Below the pieces are notes generated by a model, which searched no databases, was not told where the DNA came from, and worked only from the letters and a program-made list of their open reading frames with translations. From Hordeum vulgare subsp. vulgare (Eukaryota > Streptophyta > Magnoliopsida > Poales > Poaceae), in assembly GCF_904849725.1 (NCBI RefSeq), contig NC_058520.1:319745186-319809185 (forward strand): DNA of 64,000 nucleotides. The letters are read 5' to 3'. A program made the translations under genes and the position numbers. Positions within the stretch are counted from its first letter, which is position 1, and every line of letters starts with the position of its first letter. This document shows positions 1-12,587 of the stretch, in pieces.

Positions 1-25
1 TCAAAAATTGTAGCACAAGAAAATT

Positions 26-1047
26 ATGTTCAGGAGGAAGTTTCATGGTGGTTCCTCAAGTAAGAAGGGTCCTCGTCTCTCCTTTCGGGAGCCCGAACCT
101 TTTCAACTAAGGGACGCACCGGTGCAACCATGTGCATGGCCTTCCGATGAGTTCATGATCGAAGGAGGCTTCAAGAATGAGTTCGATGCACTTGTCCGCA
201 TTTCGGTTTAGAAGAATTCCTCTCAGATAAATGTGAACAATATGGTATGCCCACTGCCTCCTTTGTGCGTAGATTTAAATTTCTAGCTGGCCGTGAATCA
301 TCCATACTGTTTGATCTGTACGATAAATCCTATACCGTGGATCTGGAGGATTTCAATAGGATTTGCAAGATACCCGATGGGGGTAGTGTTAATGATCCTC
401 CTAAGTCTTCGGTCAGAGACTTTGTCTCGAGTATAACTATGGGACAAACAAGAGATATCACGCAAGCCACCATAGGAAGCATCCATTTCCCTGCCTTGCA
501 ATAACTTGCCCTCTTCATAGGTAGGTGCATTAACGGCAAGGGTGCACAATGTCACCTATGCGCTTTCGACCTTAGTATCCTTAATAGCACAGTAACAGGT
601 GACAGGAGCTTCAATATGGGATCTATTATAGCAAGGAGGCTGAATAAAAATGCCAGTGAGGGGGATTTCTTTGGTGGAGTTTATGCTACACGCTTAGCAA
701 ATTTTCTTGGGGTATCCATCCGTCCAGAAGACCCTCCTCTCCGTACAGCCTACCTTGATCGTGTCGCTCTAACACGCTACCAGTTCCTTGAGAGAGATCA
801 TGGATCTCTTCTATACCGCTTGATATTTAACCAACAACGTGTTTTCCATATAACGCTTCCTGCTCTTGCTTTCTTTGACTTTCAGGTAAAACGAAGATAC
901 TACATAACCATAGGAGAGGCACATGAGTATGAGAGGGAGGCGACTACTGCTCGACTTCGTGAGGCAGCTATTCAGGCAGTGGTTGCAGCACTCCCGTATA
1001 ACACCCATTATGACTTTGGGTTTCGCCAGGATCATCCATGGGAGTAG
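26..1047 (+). pseudogene. Athila-type ORF2 (plant transposon protein), frameshifted
   Basis: About 340 codons of an extra 3' ORF, placed where Athila elements carry an ORF after pol. The role is unknown; it was once called envelope-like, but I see no signal peptide or membrane segment. The first part (26 to about 208) reads in one frame and the rest (about 211-1047) in the next, so there is an indel near 208. A TAA at 502-504 breaks the second part. Recognisable blocks are a basic Ser-rich N-terminus, FVRRFKFLAGRESS, LEDFNRICKIP and the segment ending NTHYDFGFRQDHPWE. It resembles the family annotated in grasses as putative plant transposon protein or ATHILA ORF-1, by recall rather than search. 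The first ATG is at 26; the real start may lie upstream or be joined by splicing. The polypurine-like motif follows 21 bp after the stop. Confidence 0.6.
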
Positions 1048-1068
1048 AGCAAGCTAGGCCAAAAGCCT

Positions 1069-1082
1069 AAGCTTGGGGGAGT
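1069..1082 (+). other. Upstream copy of the polypurine tract in element B
   Basis: AAGCTTGGGGGAGT is identical to the true polypurine tract next to the LTR at 17327-17340. It sits 21 bp after the ORF2 stop, about 1.9 kb from the LTR once element A is removed. It could prime a second plus-strand DNA start, or be a relic; this is inference. Confidence 0.6.
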
Positions 1083-2803
1083 ACGTGTTCTCACCGGCTT
1101 TACATTCATGCTTATGCTTTCACTTTGTTAGCCGGTGTTTACACTTTGACACTGTATTATCCATGCTAGTTTCTTTTCGTTTTCTTGTTTTCTTGTTTTG
1201 TGTCCTTTTGAGAAAACACAAAAAGATTTTTGTTTCTTCTTTAGCTTGTTGGGAGTTTTCCCGTGTAAATAGTTTTCTTTTTCTTTGTGTCAAGGTAGAA
1301 GATAGTGGTTACAATGCTTAGTGATTCTTGCATGCTTACCTGTTTAGCTTTCAAAGAGCCATATTATTTTGTCTTCTCCTTTGTGTTTGCCTGCAGATTC
1401 AGCTTAGTCCAATGCACGAGCATGCTTCTTATCTTTTTCATCGTTCGATCGTGCAAATGAAAGGACACAATGATGATATATGATGAAGTGACTGAGACTG
1501 AAAAGCTGGTATGAACTCTATCTATTTTGTTTTTGTAAATATGACTAGCTTGTCGACCCAGATTTAGCTTTGTTGTGAGAGAACCATGTTTGCAATGACA
1601 ACTTAGAGATCATAGTTTCTGATGCCATGCTTATTTAGTTGAGAGCTTATAATGGTTTGTCTTGAATGCCAACATAAATTTTGAGATGACTATGATGTAG
1701 TATGATAGGATTGTATTCTTATTTGAATGTTTCAAGTGGCTTGACTTGGCGCATGTTCATGCATGTAGTTGAAACAAAATCAAGATAGCCTCTATGATGT
1801 TCGTGTTCATGGTGATTTATATCCTGTTCATGCTTGCATTCAATTTTAGTCAAACTCATTGCATCTTGATGACTGTTGTCGCTCTCTGGTTGGTAGCTTC
1901 CCAGTCTTTTGCTAGCCGTCACTTGTACTAAGCGAGAATACTGCTTGTGCATCCACTTCCATGAACCCAAAAGTTTTTCCATGAGAGTCCACCATACCTG
2001 CCTATTTGCGGTATCTACCTGCCGTTCCAAGTAAATCTGCATGTGCCATTCTCTAAACCTTCAAGAAATAATCTGTTTTGCATGCCCGAACCGCTCATGT
2101 GGTGACAGAGGGCTATTGGTATCTTCCATGCTAGGAGTGTTATCCTCGACATGTGTTTATTCACAGTCATTCACGAGAAAGGGGCTGGTATTTGGGATGC
2201 CCAGTTCCATGCTTAAATTGAAAAAATAACTATAAAACAAGACACCCCCCGGATTGATGGTAGTATGGACGGTACCCGAGGATTCGGCTAGCCGTGGAGT
2301 GTGATTGATTGGTGGTGGGGGAGTTAAAACTTTACTTTTCTGTTTGGGAACCGCCTATAGCATGAGTAGCATGGAAGATATTGAGAACTCTTGGTCATTG
2401 CGTTGACAATGAAAGCATGCCACCCAAAATTATTACTTCTGTTTTCAAAAGCTTGAGCTCTGGCACCTCTGCAAATCAATGCTTCCCTCTGCGAAGGTCC
2501 TGTCTATTTATTTTCCTATCGAGTCATCCTCCTCTTATATAAGCACCAATTAGAGAGCACCTCTGTCATTTTTATGCTTTGCTTTTGATTTATATTGAGT
2601 ATGACTATGACTGGATCTTCGTTGCTTAGAATTACAATGTTTAGTCAGCCCTTGATCTTTGAAAGTGCTCTGCATTTATGTTTTGTGGTCTTAGAAAGAG
2701 CTAGCGAGATACCACCTATTCATATTGCTTCATGCTTGTTTTGATTGAAATGTTGGTATTTGAAACTCATTATTATTTGCTCCTTAGCTGATTATGCCAT
2801 TGA
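1083..2803 (+). other. 3' untranslated region of element B
   Basis: No convincing ORF. It is AT-rich with T-rich runs. Two stretches recur in the 3' UTR of element D: 1941-2004 matches 51594-51655 (shared cores CTTGTGCATCCA and GTCCACCATACCT), and 2480-2505 matches 51892-51917 (shared core GCTTCCCTCTGCGAAGG). The UTR resumes at 17151 after element A. Confidence 0.55.
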
Positions 2804-2808
2804 TATTA
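2804..2808. repeat. Target-site duplication TATTA, left copy (element A)
   Basis: TATTA directly precedes the terminal TG of A at 2809 and recurs at 17151-17155 directly after its terminal CA. A perfect 5 bp duplication fixes both ends of A and shows that it inserted into B. Confidence 0.93.
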
Positions 2809-5800
2809 TGTCGGGACCCCGATCCTAAGCCATAGGAATCTAGCCTGTAACACATCGCATCCCTTTGCGGTCTCACGCACGGTTAACTCCTCGGCTGCAG
2901 CCTTACCTTAGCCGGGACCGTTTGCGTCTTTTGACTCACGTATGCAATAGTGTCGCTAGCATTCCAATGTCAAAGAACCCGGATCGACATGTCTAGTCAT
3001 AAACCAAAGTGGCAGTACCGCACAAGGACAGGCATACATGACCCAACAAAGCAGGTGTCGGTCACCAGCGAGTGTAGACGAGTCATAGCAAGCTACAAGG
3101 ACTCCATTACATCGCGTGACATTTCCCCAAAGAGGACAAACACAGCAGCTAAGAAGGACACATGTCGGTCAACCAATGTGTCCGGAGCAGTAGCGAACTA
3201 CCAAGGCTCGTTGGATCACAAAGGGGCATTTCCTTGTGAGGAATGCTACAAAAGCTCACGACTAGGTAATCGAACCCCATACATATCAAGTACGACACAC
3301 GTACTCATGGCATACCGATATGTATAGATACATCGATGGCATCACAACATAACCATAAACATACAACCCTTATTTAAGAGGCTCGGAAGAGCCACACACA
3401 TAATATTACACATTAAGGGTCTCACGACCCATAATAGCAGTCATTCAGTTACAACCAGCGGAAGAGTTATAAACTGTCTGAGTACAGACACGGCAAATAG
3501 ACGGCACATGGCCTGACTATACTACAGATCCAACGTAGGGCCAGATCGTAGCTTGGACACCAGCTACTCGTCGTCGTCGATGTCTACGAAGAACCCTCCA
3601 TTAGGGTCATTAACAACCTCTGCAACATTTATTAAGAAAACATGAGTACAAAGGTACTCAGCAAGAATTTAGGACAACTAACTACTCATGCAAGGTATCA
3701 ACAGGTATTGTGGGGTTTCATGCATAAAGCCAGCATTTGACTCGTGGCTAGAGAACTTGCATTTTTAAATAATTTTGATAACTTGATTTCTCGCACACGA
3801 GTCCACTAGCACCACAACAATACACTATCGTGGAATCATTCCGTCTCCGTACGTAAATGCCGTCCACGACACTCATGCTTATCTTGGCAATTTTATGAGT
3901 AGCCATTGAAGTTATCTATGAACAACATATGTCTCCAAGTAGTCCATATCCGCGGACGCGGCTATTCGAATAGATCATAACCCTGCAGGGGTGTACTTCA
4001 TCACACACGCTCTCGCCACTTATCGCCATGTGCACGTCATGCACCTCGGCAACCTTCAAGCGGCAGCCCAGCGAGGGAGTCCGCCACGACCGTTAACCAC
4101 ACTAGTACCTTGTCCACGTTTATCGCCTATCTGAGAGTAACCCGTACGGAAGTCCGGCCGAGGTTTCCGCCACGGCCTCAAACGATGTGCGCAGGGTTCC
4201 CAAGCCCACCATCCGGGTGCCACTTGGTACACCGTGCCACTGCCTACCGCATCACGGCCCACCTCTCAGGTCAGCACCATGCACGGCCTCCAGCATGACT
4301 ATAAACACCAGAAACTACTTGCAACTCCTGGACCGAGTACTAAGCGATTAATAAGTCGAGAGGGTCAATTAAGTATCCCAACGTGTGGTAGTATCTAGTC
4401 TTGGATTACATACACGGAACTCAGTTCCTAAGGACGGTTCCAATGAAACAACCCGCCATGTACTCCTACACAGCCTTTCACCGGTACCTTTACCAAATCA
4501 GGTTCAACACACAATCTTTGCTTACCGAACACGTTCTCACAATTTTGTTCATCTCCCAGATGACAGACCATACACAACTCTAAGCATAGCATGCATAGCA
4601 GGATAAGGCACATCAAGGCTCAAGCAACTACCAGGTATGCTAGGTTGCAAGGTTCGGCTATTTACTGTGACAAGGTTAGGTCATGCAAAGGAAGTGGGTT
4701 CAACTAATCGTGGCAAAAGCAGTTGAAGCATTTGATCCTAATGCAATAAATAAGTGCAGGAGCAAGAACATGGGAATTATCGGGATGATCAAAACAGTTG
4801 CTTGCCTTGTTGCTCAGAGGAGGGACAATATCCGTCAGACGGATATTCGGTGGAATCCGAGGGTGCGGAGCCTACCGAAATGAACGGCAGCAATCAATAA
4901 CAATCATATGCAAAAAAGATGATGCATGAGCATGGCATGAGAATGCAAAGTGACAAACTAATAATCAACATGTGTTAGGTTTGAAGTTGATTTGAATCAC
5001 ATTCAAATATCAATTCAGACGAGGTATTCTCGAATACCGATTTAATTGATTCGACCTGATGCTCAGATCAACTTGATGTTAACATGCATGAGATGTCATG
5101 TTAGGGTACTGATTAGTAATTAGGACAGTGTGTGATCATGTCAAACAAAGAGAAATTTAATTACTTTTCATATTCCGATTATAAAGTAATTATAGGAATT
5201 GACTTATTCCTTAATCTACTTGTTTGGGTTCTGTAACTTTTTCAAACATGAATGAAAATAGCATATTCAGATTCCTTGAATTTTTCTGATACTTTTTCAT
5301 ATATAAATTATTTTCATTGGAGTTACAGATTAATTTCTATGAATTTTTGAAGTTTTAATCATTTCTGGAATTATTTTTATACTGGAAAATACTTTTATTG
5401 CATCAGCATGACATCAGCAGGTCCATCTGGCCGTTGAAAGTCAAACCTGACCAGTGGGACCCACTGGTCAGTCTCTCTGGTCAATTTTAGATTAAGTTTA
5501 AACTTAATTAACAGATTAACCTTACTGGACCCACATGTCAGTGACTGATTAACTTATTTGATTTATTTTTATTAACTTTAAACTTGCCAGAGGCTGGCAC
5601 GACCAGTCAGTGGCTCAGGCCAGCCGAGATCCACGGGCGGCGAGGTCGTACTCGCCGGCGGGGAGCCTCCGACGAGCACCAGAACCTCGGGGGGCTCGGA
5701 AATGGCGCACAGAGGGCCAAACGCACGGCTGAGACCATGGAAGGAACGGCCACTCGATGGCGCGCACGATGGGACAAGCCCCAGGGGCTGGGGTGGCCGG

Positions 5801-7012
5801 AATCAACGCCGGCGACGAGCTTGGCGGCGACCAAGTTCGGTCATCGTCGAGGCCATCGGATACGGGGTCAAAACGCTCGGGGTTGGGCACCTATCGCATC
5901 TACGCAACGTCCTGAGGCTGTTGGTAGCTTCAGACGGACCAACACTTCACCGGAGGGTTACCGGCGACGAGCTGCAGCGGCGGTCCTTGTCGGGCTCCGG
6001 TGAAACTAGGGCTAGAGGAGGGGATCGACGGGGGAAACTTAGGGGAAATGACCGCATGCTCACGGGGAGTGCAGGGGTGGCCCTAGTCTGCTCGGGGACG
6101 GCCTGGAGAGGGAGTACGATGGCGGCGATCTTCGGTGGCTCGAGGAAGAAGACGACTGCTGCGTGTCGATTCACTGCATCTGGGCGTCGGGCTCGTGGCT
6201 AGGAAGCTTCAGGGGGTTGCGGCGGAGCTAAAGCGCGGCTGAGAAGGAAGGAAGGACGGCTAGAACGACAACGAGCTCGAGCTTTGCTCGGGCTCCAATG
6301 GCGGCAGAAGGAAGGAGGGGACATCCGAGAGGAGGGGAGGAACTGACGCTGGGAATGGATAGGGGCGGCCTCGGGGAGCTTATCCCCGGCCTTGCCAGCG
6401 CGAGGCAGCGACCAGGCAGGCGCACAGGTGCGTGGCCGCGCCGGAGAACGCGGCGGCCACCTCCTGCTGCCTACTGGCGGGACGAGGACGACAGGGCTTA
6501 GATGGGTTGGGCCAGGCTATAGGCGACAGGTAACCTCTTTTCCATTTCCTTTTGTTTTATTTCTGTTTTAATTTCTGACATTGATTTGCTATTTATTTCA
6601 GTTCCCAAACAAATGTAAAAACTAAGTTAAGCACCCTAGAATATTAGTTGGAATATTTCCAACTATTTCCAAAGTTTTCAACATTTTTGAAAATTTATAG
6701 TTTCTGATTTCAAATTTAAAATTTGAAACCAGTAGCTTTTTGCGCTTATTTAAAATGCTTAAAGTGTCAAGAAAATAGTTTTCTCCGATGCTCATTTACT
6801 TTCATGATTTATCAGAAAGTTTGAACATTTCTTGAGGCCATTTTGGGTTCATTGATTTTAACTAGTTTGAGATTTCCTTTATTTAAAGTAGTGGCTAGGG
6901 TTTTGGGTTTTCCTTCACCTCTTTCTTTGATCTTATTGAAAAATTCTTAGATGCAAATGCAAAGAAGACATGAGCACAAGACTAATTTGCTTAAGTTGTC
7001 AGGGATGTGATA
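2809..7012 (-). repeat. 3' LTR of chromovirus A
   Basis: On the plus strand it runs TGTCGGGACCCC to GGATGTGATA. The matching end of the other LTR is GGATGTGACA, so the terminal CA here has become TA. The body includes a GC-rich block (about 5590-6480) that gives long spurious ORFs on both strands, with the same ORFs in the other LTR. No gene is supported inside it. Confidence 0.92.
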
Positions 7013-9047
7013 ACTCACCCCCACTCAAAAGAATCTCGTCCCGAGATTTAGAAGTCGTCGGGAATAACGCAGGATATTCAAGTCGGAGACGATCCTCTCT
7101 TTCCCAAGTTGCCTCCTTTTCAGAATGATTTGACCATTGAACTTTAAGAAACTTGAGGTTTCGACGTCGAGTGGTACGCTCAGCCTGATCAAGAATACGC
7201 ACGGGGTATTCTCGGTATGAAAGGTTATCTTGGAGATCAAGCGTTTCGTGGTCCACTTCACGGATAGGATCCGAAAAGCAACGCCTGAGTTGCGAGACGT
7301 GGAAAACATCATGAACCTTGGAAAGATGCGGAGGAAGTTCCAACTGGTAGGCAACTTCTCCTCGTTTGGCAAGAATGCGAAAAGGACCAATGTAACGAGG
7401 AGCCAATTTGCCCTTGATATCGAATCGATGGGTACCCTTCAAAGGTGTAACCCGAAGGTAAGCCTTCTCGTCAACTTCAAAGGTCACAGCCTTATGATGA
7501 CGATCATATTGGCTCTTTTGACGAGACTGGGCTGTTTTCAACTTTTCACGAATAATGCGAACCTGCTCTTCTGCATCCTGGATCATATCCGGGCCAAAGA
7601 GTTGCCTCTCTCCGGTTTCTGACCAATTAAGAGGTGTCCGACATCTTCGTCCATAGAGAACTTCAAAAGGGGCTTTGCCCAAGCTTGATTGATAACTATT
7701 GTTATAAGCGAATTCAGCGAATGGTAGGCACTTCTCCCAATTCATACCGAACGAAATAACACAAGCTCGGAGCATATCTTCTAGGATTTGATTCACTCTT
7801 TCTACTTGACCACTCGATTGGGGATGGAAAGCAGTGCTAAAAGATAAGTGAGTCCCCATGGCATTCTGAAAACTTTCCCAGAAGCAAGAAGTAAAGATAC
7901 TTCCACGGTTCGAGTTAATCTCCAGGGGAACACCATGAAGAGACACTATTCGGGAGATATATAACTCTGCTAGCTGGCTAGCTGTTATACTCTCACGAAC
8001 GGGAAGAAAATGAGCCACTTTGGAAAGACGGTCAATGACCACGAAGATAGCATTATTTCCTTTCTTGGTCTTGGGAAATCCGGTAATAAAATCCATGCTA
8101 ACTTTATCCCATTTCCACTCAGGAATAGCTAGAGGCTGAAGGGTGCCAGCAGGCCTTTGATGTTCTGCCTTAACTCGACGACAAACGTCACAGTTAGCAA
8201 CGAACTCAGCAATTTCTCTCTTCATCCTAGTCCACCAGAACCTCTGGCGTAGGTCCTGATACATCTTAGTACTACCGGGATAAATGGTGAGAGGAGAATC
8301 ATGAGCCTCCTTAAGGATCAATTGCCGCAGACGTTTGCTCTTGGGAACCACTAAACGGTTCTGAAAGAACACAACACCTTTCTCATTGATGGAGAAATCC
8401 CTAGCGTTGCCGCTAGCGATATTCTCCTTGATCCGGGATATACCCTTATCATAGGCCTGCACGGCTATGATTTGATCCCTAAGAGTCGGCTTCGCCACCA
8501 GGGTAGAAAGGAATCCTTGAGGAACAATATGAAGATTCAACTTCCGAAAGTCCTCATAGAGATGTGGTTGACCTTGTTGTAGCATCAAATTGTTACAATA
8601 AGATTTACGACTTAGCGCATCGGCCATAACATTGGCCTTCCCCGGGGTGTAAGTTATCCCTATTTCGTAATCCGAGATCAACTCAACCCATCGTCTTTGC
8701 CTGAGATTCAAATCCGGTTGGGTGAAGATATATTTCAGACTTTGGTGATCAGTGAAAATTTCGCAACGATTACCCAGAAGGTAATGTCGCCAGGTTTTTA
8801 GTGCATGGACCACAGCTGCAAGCTCAAGGTCATGTGTGGGATAATTATCCTCATGTGGACGCAACTGACGAGATGCGTATGCGATCACATGACGATCTTG
8901 CATGAGAATGCAACCTAATCCCTGTCGCGAGGCGTCGCAATACATAACAAAGTCCTTAGAAAAATCTGGTGGTAGCAACTAAGGTGCGGAAGTCAGGCGT
9001 CTTTTCAGTTCCTGAAAACTATGCTCACACTGTGGTGTCCACTCGAA
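6999..9047 (-). pseudogene. pol: RNase H, integrase and chromodomain of chromovirus A (3' pol)
   Basis: This is the last third of the single gag-pol frame that begins at 11471. A TAG at 9050-9048 separates it from the RT part and another TAG lies at 8981-8979. RNase H shows [19 protein letters not shown] and ADALSRK, so its four acidic residues remain. Integrase has MDF as first Asp and GQVERVNQ for the Glu, but the second Asp position reads SNRG where the family has SDRG (Asn codon at 7910-7908). The second His of the HHCC finger is Tyr (8282-8280). A group II-type chromodomain ([10 protein letters not shown] to VQWSNHS to ATWERED) ends the protein; in chromoviruses it targets integration to modified histones. 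Integrase is very likely dead. Confidence 0.88.
7013..7032 (-). other. Polypurine tract of chromovirus A
   Basis: On the minus strand a purine-rich run containing GAGTGGGGGTGAGT abuts the 3' LTR. The pol frame reads through it and stops 12-14 bp inside the LTR (TGA at 7001-6999). Element E has a comparable tract after the same upstream motif ACGAGATTCTT. Confidence 0.75.
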
Positions 9048-10625
9048 CTATTTATCTTTCTTGAGGAGTTCAGTTGGAGGCTTTGCAACCTTGGAGAAAT
9101 TCTTGACGAAGCGGCGACAATAGCTCGCTAAACCAAGAAAACTCCTAATTTGCTTAACCGATTCAGGTTGAGTCCAATCAAGGACAGCTTGAACTCTCTC
9201 GGGATTGACAGCAATACCCTTACCAGAGATTATGTGTCCTAGATAGGTCACTTCTGGTAACCAGAATTCACATTTTGAAAACTTGGCATAAAGCCGATGC
9301 TCTCGAAGTTTCATCAATACCAGCCTTAGATGCTCGGCATGTTCTTGTTCATTCTTCGAGTAGATGAGAATATCATCGAGGTATACTACGACGAATTTAT
9401 CCAAATACTCCATGAAGATTGAATTCATCAGTCGAGAGAAGGTGGCTGGGGCATTGGTTAAACCGAAGGACATGACGGTGTACTCATATTGGCCATAACG
9501 AGTAACAAAAGCCGTTTTTGGAATGTCCCCGTTCTTGATCTTGATTTGATGGTATCCCAACCTCAAATCCATTTTGGAGAAGATTGAGGATCTAGCGAGC
9601 TGATCGTACAGGTCGTTGATCCTGGGGAGCGGATACTTGTTCTTTATGGTGACCAGACTAACTAGCCGGTAATCTACAACCATCCGATCCGTTCCGTCTT
9701 TCTTCTTGACGAAGAGGACGGGATAAGCCCAAGGAGAAGATCTAGGACGAATGAAACCTTTGTTCAAGGCCTCATCTAGTTGCTTCTTAAGTTCGGCTAG
9801 TTCCAGGGGTGCCATCTTATATGGTCTTCTGGCTAATGGGACAGTTCCCGGAACAAGATCTATCACAAACTCTACATCTCTGTCAGGTGGAATTCCTGGC
9901 AGTTCCTCTGGAAAAACATCCGGGAAGTCACGGACTACCGGAATGTCTTCAAGTTCCGGAAGAGGGCTGGCATTTAGGGAATAGAGTTGGCATTTGGCAA
10001 CTCGAGTGGAGACATTTACTATCTCACCCGAGGGATGGGTAAGCTGGACATTTCTATAATGAGTATCAATCTTGGCATAGTGAGCTGACATCCAGTCCAT
10101 GCCCAAGATGATATTAATATCCGAAGATTTCAAAGCTATCAATGAGGCTAGAAAAACTAGCCTGTCTACTAGAATTTCATTGTCATAGGTTATCCTAGAG
10201 GTTTTCCATTTACTACCAGGAGTTTGGACAACCAATGTAATTGGCATATCACAAAAAGACATGTTATGCAACTGTGCATAACTTTCTGAAATGAAGGAAT
10301 GAGAAGACCCAATGTCAAAGAGAACAGACGCTGGGTGATGATTAACAAGAAGCATACCCAGCATGACGTCGGGATCCTCTACAACTTCTTCTGCTGACAC
10401 ATAGTTCACACGGCCACGTGCAGGAGTTGGCTTCACATAGTAAGCTTTGCCTGACTTGGCCTGCCCGACGGACTTTCCGGGTTGCTTGGTACCCACATTC
10501 GGAGGACACTCACGGGAATAGTGCCCTGGTTCTCCACACTTATAGCATATCACTTGGTTGGCACGTGGTACAGCATTGCTAGCTGGACCACCATAAGCTT
10601 TTGCTGCAGGGTTGGCCTGATTCTT
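9048..10625 (-). pseudogene. pol: Zinc knuckle, protease and reverse transcriptase of chromovirus A
   Basis: Same frame as the gag fragment upstream, after a TAG at 10628-10626. The zinc knuckle [14 protein letters not shown] fits C-x2-C-x4-H-x4-C. Protease carries [10 protein letters not shown]; the catalytic Asp is kept, but family members usually have DSG or DTG. RT runs from the DVFPEELPG linker through [24 protein letters not shown] and the catalytic YLDD to [12 protein letters not shown]. There is no frameshift, only the nonsense codons at both ends. RT catalytic residues look intact. Confidence 0.9.
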
Positions 10626-11471
10626 CTAAGGCGCCACATAGGATGGCCTCGGAGTGTATCTTGGCGGCAGGGAACTGTTCCGAACCCACAGCCTACGTTT
10701 TGGAAACGCGAAACCAGAAGACGAGCCAAAGTCACGGGAGTGCTTCCTTGTGGCTTCGAAGTCAGTATGACCAGTCTCGGCACTGATCGCTTTGTTGACC
10801 AGGGCTTGATAGCTTGCACACTCATGGAGGCGTAGATCACGACAAAGCTCAGGGCTCAGACCCTTACGGAATCTTGCTTGCTTCTTGGCGTCGGTAGACA
10901 CCTCCTCTGTTGCATAGCGGGCGAGGTTACCGAACTCGCGGCTATAGGCATCCACAGACAACTTGCCCTGAGTGAAGGCACAGAACTCCTCTCTCTTTCT
11001 GTCCATCAGGCCCTCTAGAATATGGTGCAGACGAAAAGCTGCACTGAAGTCTGCCCATGTGGCCACTGGTTCAGCGGGACGCATAGCTTCAAAGTTCTCC
11101 CACCACAGATTGGCAGGTCCTTCCAGGAAATACGCCGCAAAGCTCACCTTGTCGGCCTCACACACATTCGCCGAGCGAATCTTGCGTGAGATGTTGCACA
11201 GCCAGTCATCAGCGTCGAGGGGATCGACGGAATGATGAAACTTTGGAGGATTCAGCTTCACAAAGTCATTGAGGGACACTGCGGCATTCCTAGGCTGTCG
11301 AGCCGTATTCTGCTCAATACGCTCTAACAGTCGGTTGGTCTCTCTTTTATTTCTCTCTGCCTCAAGCATCACTTCCACCAGAGAAGGCGGGTGAGGCAGG
11401 TCTTCCTGCGGCGCTTGACTACCCTCTCCTTGCTCATGAGCAGGGGCACGGTTCAACCTGGTGAACACCAT
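10626..11471 (-). pseudogene. gag: Gag of chromovirus A, cut by an in-frame TAG
   Basis: Nucleocapsid and matrix precursor of the element. I take the ATG at 11471-11469 (MVFTRLNRAP); the six in-frame codons before it include no other ATG. The retrotransposon gag domain covers roughly residues 70-230, with DPLDADDWL, WWENFEAM and RKGLSPELCRDL. TAG at 10628-10626 truncates it about 25 codons before the zinc knuckle; translation continues in frame beyond. TTTGTCAG directly precedes the start region, a good 3' splice-site consensus that is also seen at gag of elements E and F. Confidence 0.87.
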
Positions 11472-11814
11472 CCTGACAAACGAACTCACAGCTTAGACCA
11501 ATATCAGATCAATACTAGCTATGGATTAAGAATGTACTGAACACACGGAATGCGGAAATGAATATCCGAACAGCATGGTAACAAGCAACTGCTATATATA
11601 CACCATGGTTCATACACACCCTTACATAGTTCAGTACAACCTTAAACGAAGAGCAAACTACTGAAATTATGAAACTACTCATTAGAGGCTTACAAGCTTC
11701 CTATACATTATTTATCTAGGCCTCCGGAATTCATTTCACATCACCGGCATACTTCACAAGTCACGCAGGACTGTGAACGTACGGCGACTACCATCCTATC
11801 CTTCCGCTCACAGC

Positions 11815-12587
11815 TCAGGCATCCGCATAGAACATCTCATAGAGATTACCTCCATGACCTAGTAGCTCAACTTGCGGATCAGGAAACACTCTAGCCTGAG
11901 ATCCCTGGGATCCATAAGGACACGGATGTGGCCTTGGTCCCCTGACTGGTGGTAAGAGGGGTCCCCGAAGAGGTGTGACTCCTCCTATAGCTGGCCAGTC
12001 AACGTGAGCCGGAAGATGGGTCCTAACAGGGTTCAGCATCTCCATCTCTCCATACCCTGTCTGGACTACCGGTGCCAGCTGCGTCAAAGTCGTCCACAGA
12101 CGGGCACGGGTAGCATAAAGCTCCATACGGAGAGCACGGGCATCCCTATCTCTGTTCTCTAGCATCTCAACAGTGGACTGCAGTAGTGGATCCTCCATAG
12201 AAGAATCAAAGTAGACTCCACTGAGGTATCCCTCTTCACCAGGCTGAGAGGCCGGAACATAGCAGAACTCTGAATTCTGCTGCAGTGCATGTCTCGCTCT
12301 CATTATGGTCAGATTGAATAGGCAGCATCCTGTACTGCCATGTCAACGATGACCCCCAACCCATAGGACCAATGGATTGGCTTCTCAGCTCCATGGTAGT
12401 CTGGAAATACCCTAACAGTGCAGATGTACTGGCTCTGGTTGAAGTCTCGGTACTATTCCTCTACTGTGTACTCGGGGTACCAGCGGTAACCGCACACCAA
12501 CATCACCCTGACCAGCATGGCCGTATGACCCGGCACATCAATGCACCTGGTCAGACGTACCACTTGACGAGAAGGACGGCCAGGCAT
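11815..12587 (-). pseudogene. Extra ORF upstream of gag in chromovirus A (unknown function)
   Basis: About 257 codons between the 5' LTR and gag on the same strand. It starts at ATG 12587-12585 (MPGRPSRQVV), immediately after CTATTTACAG, a splice-acceptor consensus. The first segment reads to about 12312 with one TAG (12455-12453) and ends at TGA 12311-12309. After a one-base shift it resumes at 12303 and runs to the end at 11815. Recognisable parts are VCGYRWYPEY, FPDYHGAEKPIHWSYG, DMAVQDAAYS and a Pro/Arg-rich C-terminal part. I do not recognise the family. Element E has an ORF at the same place, of nearly the same length, with the same acceptor-ATG arrangement and a weakly similar AV-x2-AA core, so it was probably a real gene of these elements. 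Confidence 0.6.

Noticed and set aside
2950..3327. ORF of 125 codons near the outer end of the A 3' LTR
   Set aside because: The homologous ORF in the other LTR differs at several residues and ends earlier; it is LTR sequence on the antisense strand of the element.
5584..6501. Long Arg/Gly/Pro-rich ORFs on both strands (and again at 15715-16639)
   Set aside because: They lie in a GC-rich part of the A LTRs, overlap on opposite strands and lack domains; both LTRs show the same pattern.
10626..10628. In-frame TAG codons in element A as programmed readthrough
   Set aside because: The first TAG is inside gag upstream of the zinc knuckle, the others lie in pol, and the element is otherwise mutated; nonsense decay is simpler.
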